A stretch of 5,611 nt of DNA from DATFAS01 sp035254305 (lineage in GTDB: Bacteria; Bacillota; Bacilli; Aneurinibacillales; RAOX-1): NCBI GenBank assembly GCA_035254305.1, contig DATFAS010000156.1, positions 1 to 5,611 on the forward strand, given 5' to 3'. Within the stretch, counting starts at the first letter, position 1. Each line of letters begins with the position of its first letter. The position numbers were made by a program, and so were the translations under genes. Positions 5,609 through 5,611 of the stretch are shown here, one piece after another. The notes under the pieces are model-generated. The model was not told the origin of the DNA and made no database searches. It saw only the letters and a list, made by a program, of their open reading frames with translations.

Positions 5609-5611
5609 ATG

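Overview
The window looks like chromosome of a low-to-moderate GC, endospore-forming Firmicute of the Bacillales. The signs are AGGAGG-type ribosome binding sites before every gene, a T-box leader, U-tract intrinsic terminators, two CotF-type spore coat genes and a YusU-like (DUF2573) gene. I cannot name the species from sequence alone.

Layout. A short plus-strand gene (98-385, YusU/DUF2573-like) ends at a strong hairpin terminator (399-436). This hairpin lies between convergent genes and probably serves both strands. Next are two small minus-strand genes, 440-787 and 807-1103, which look like a two-gene spore coat operon. The rest of the window is one minus-strand operon read from right to left: a proline-type T-box leader (about 5340-5575), proB (4179-5312), proA (2930-4177), proC (2077-2916) and an unfamiliar gene at 1214-2053. 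That last gene joins an N-terminal P-loop NTPase domain to a C-terminal Asp23/Gls24-like (DUF322) domain. The operon ends at a terminator (1194-1236) that overlaps the 3' end of this last gene.

How it works together. ProB, ProA and ProC make the complete glutamate-to-proline route: glutamate to glutamyl phosphate, to glutamate semialdehyde/pyrroline-5-carboxylate, to proline. Gaps are 1 nt (proB-proA), 13 nt (proA-proC) and 23 nt (proC to the P-loop gene), with no terminator between, so all four genes should be read from one transcript. That transcript should be opened by uncharged tRNA-Pro at the T-box. The T-box carries UGGU opposite the tRNA acceptor end, which fits the A73 discriminator of bacterial tRNA-Pro, and has proline codons at the plausible specifier positions.

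The least ordinary item is the P-loop/Asp23 fusion protein placed under proline T-box control. The rest is largely standard Bacillales gene content.
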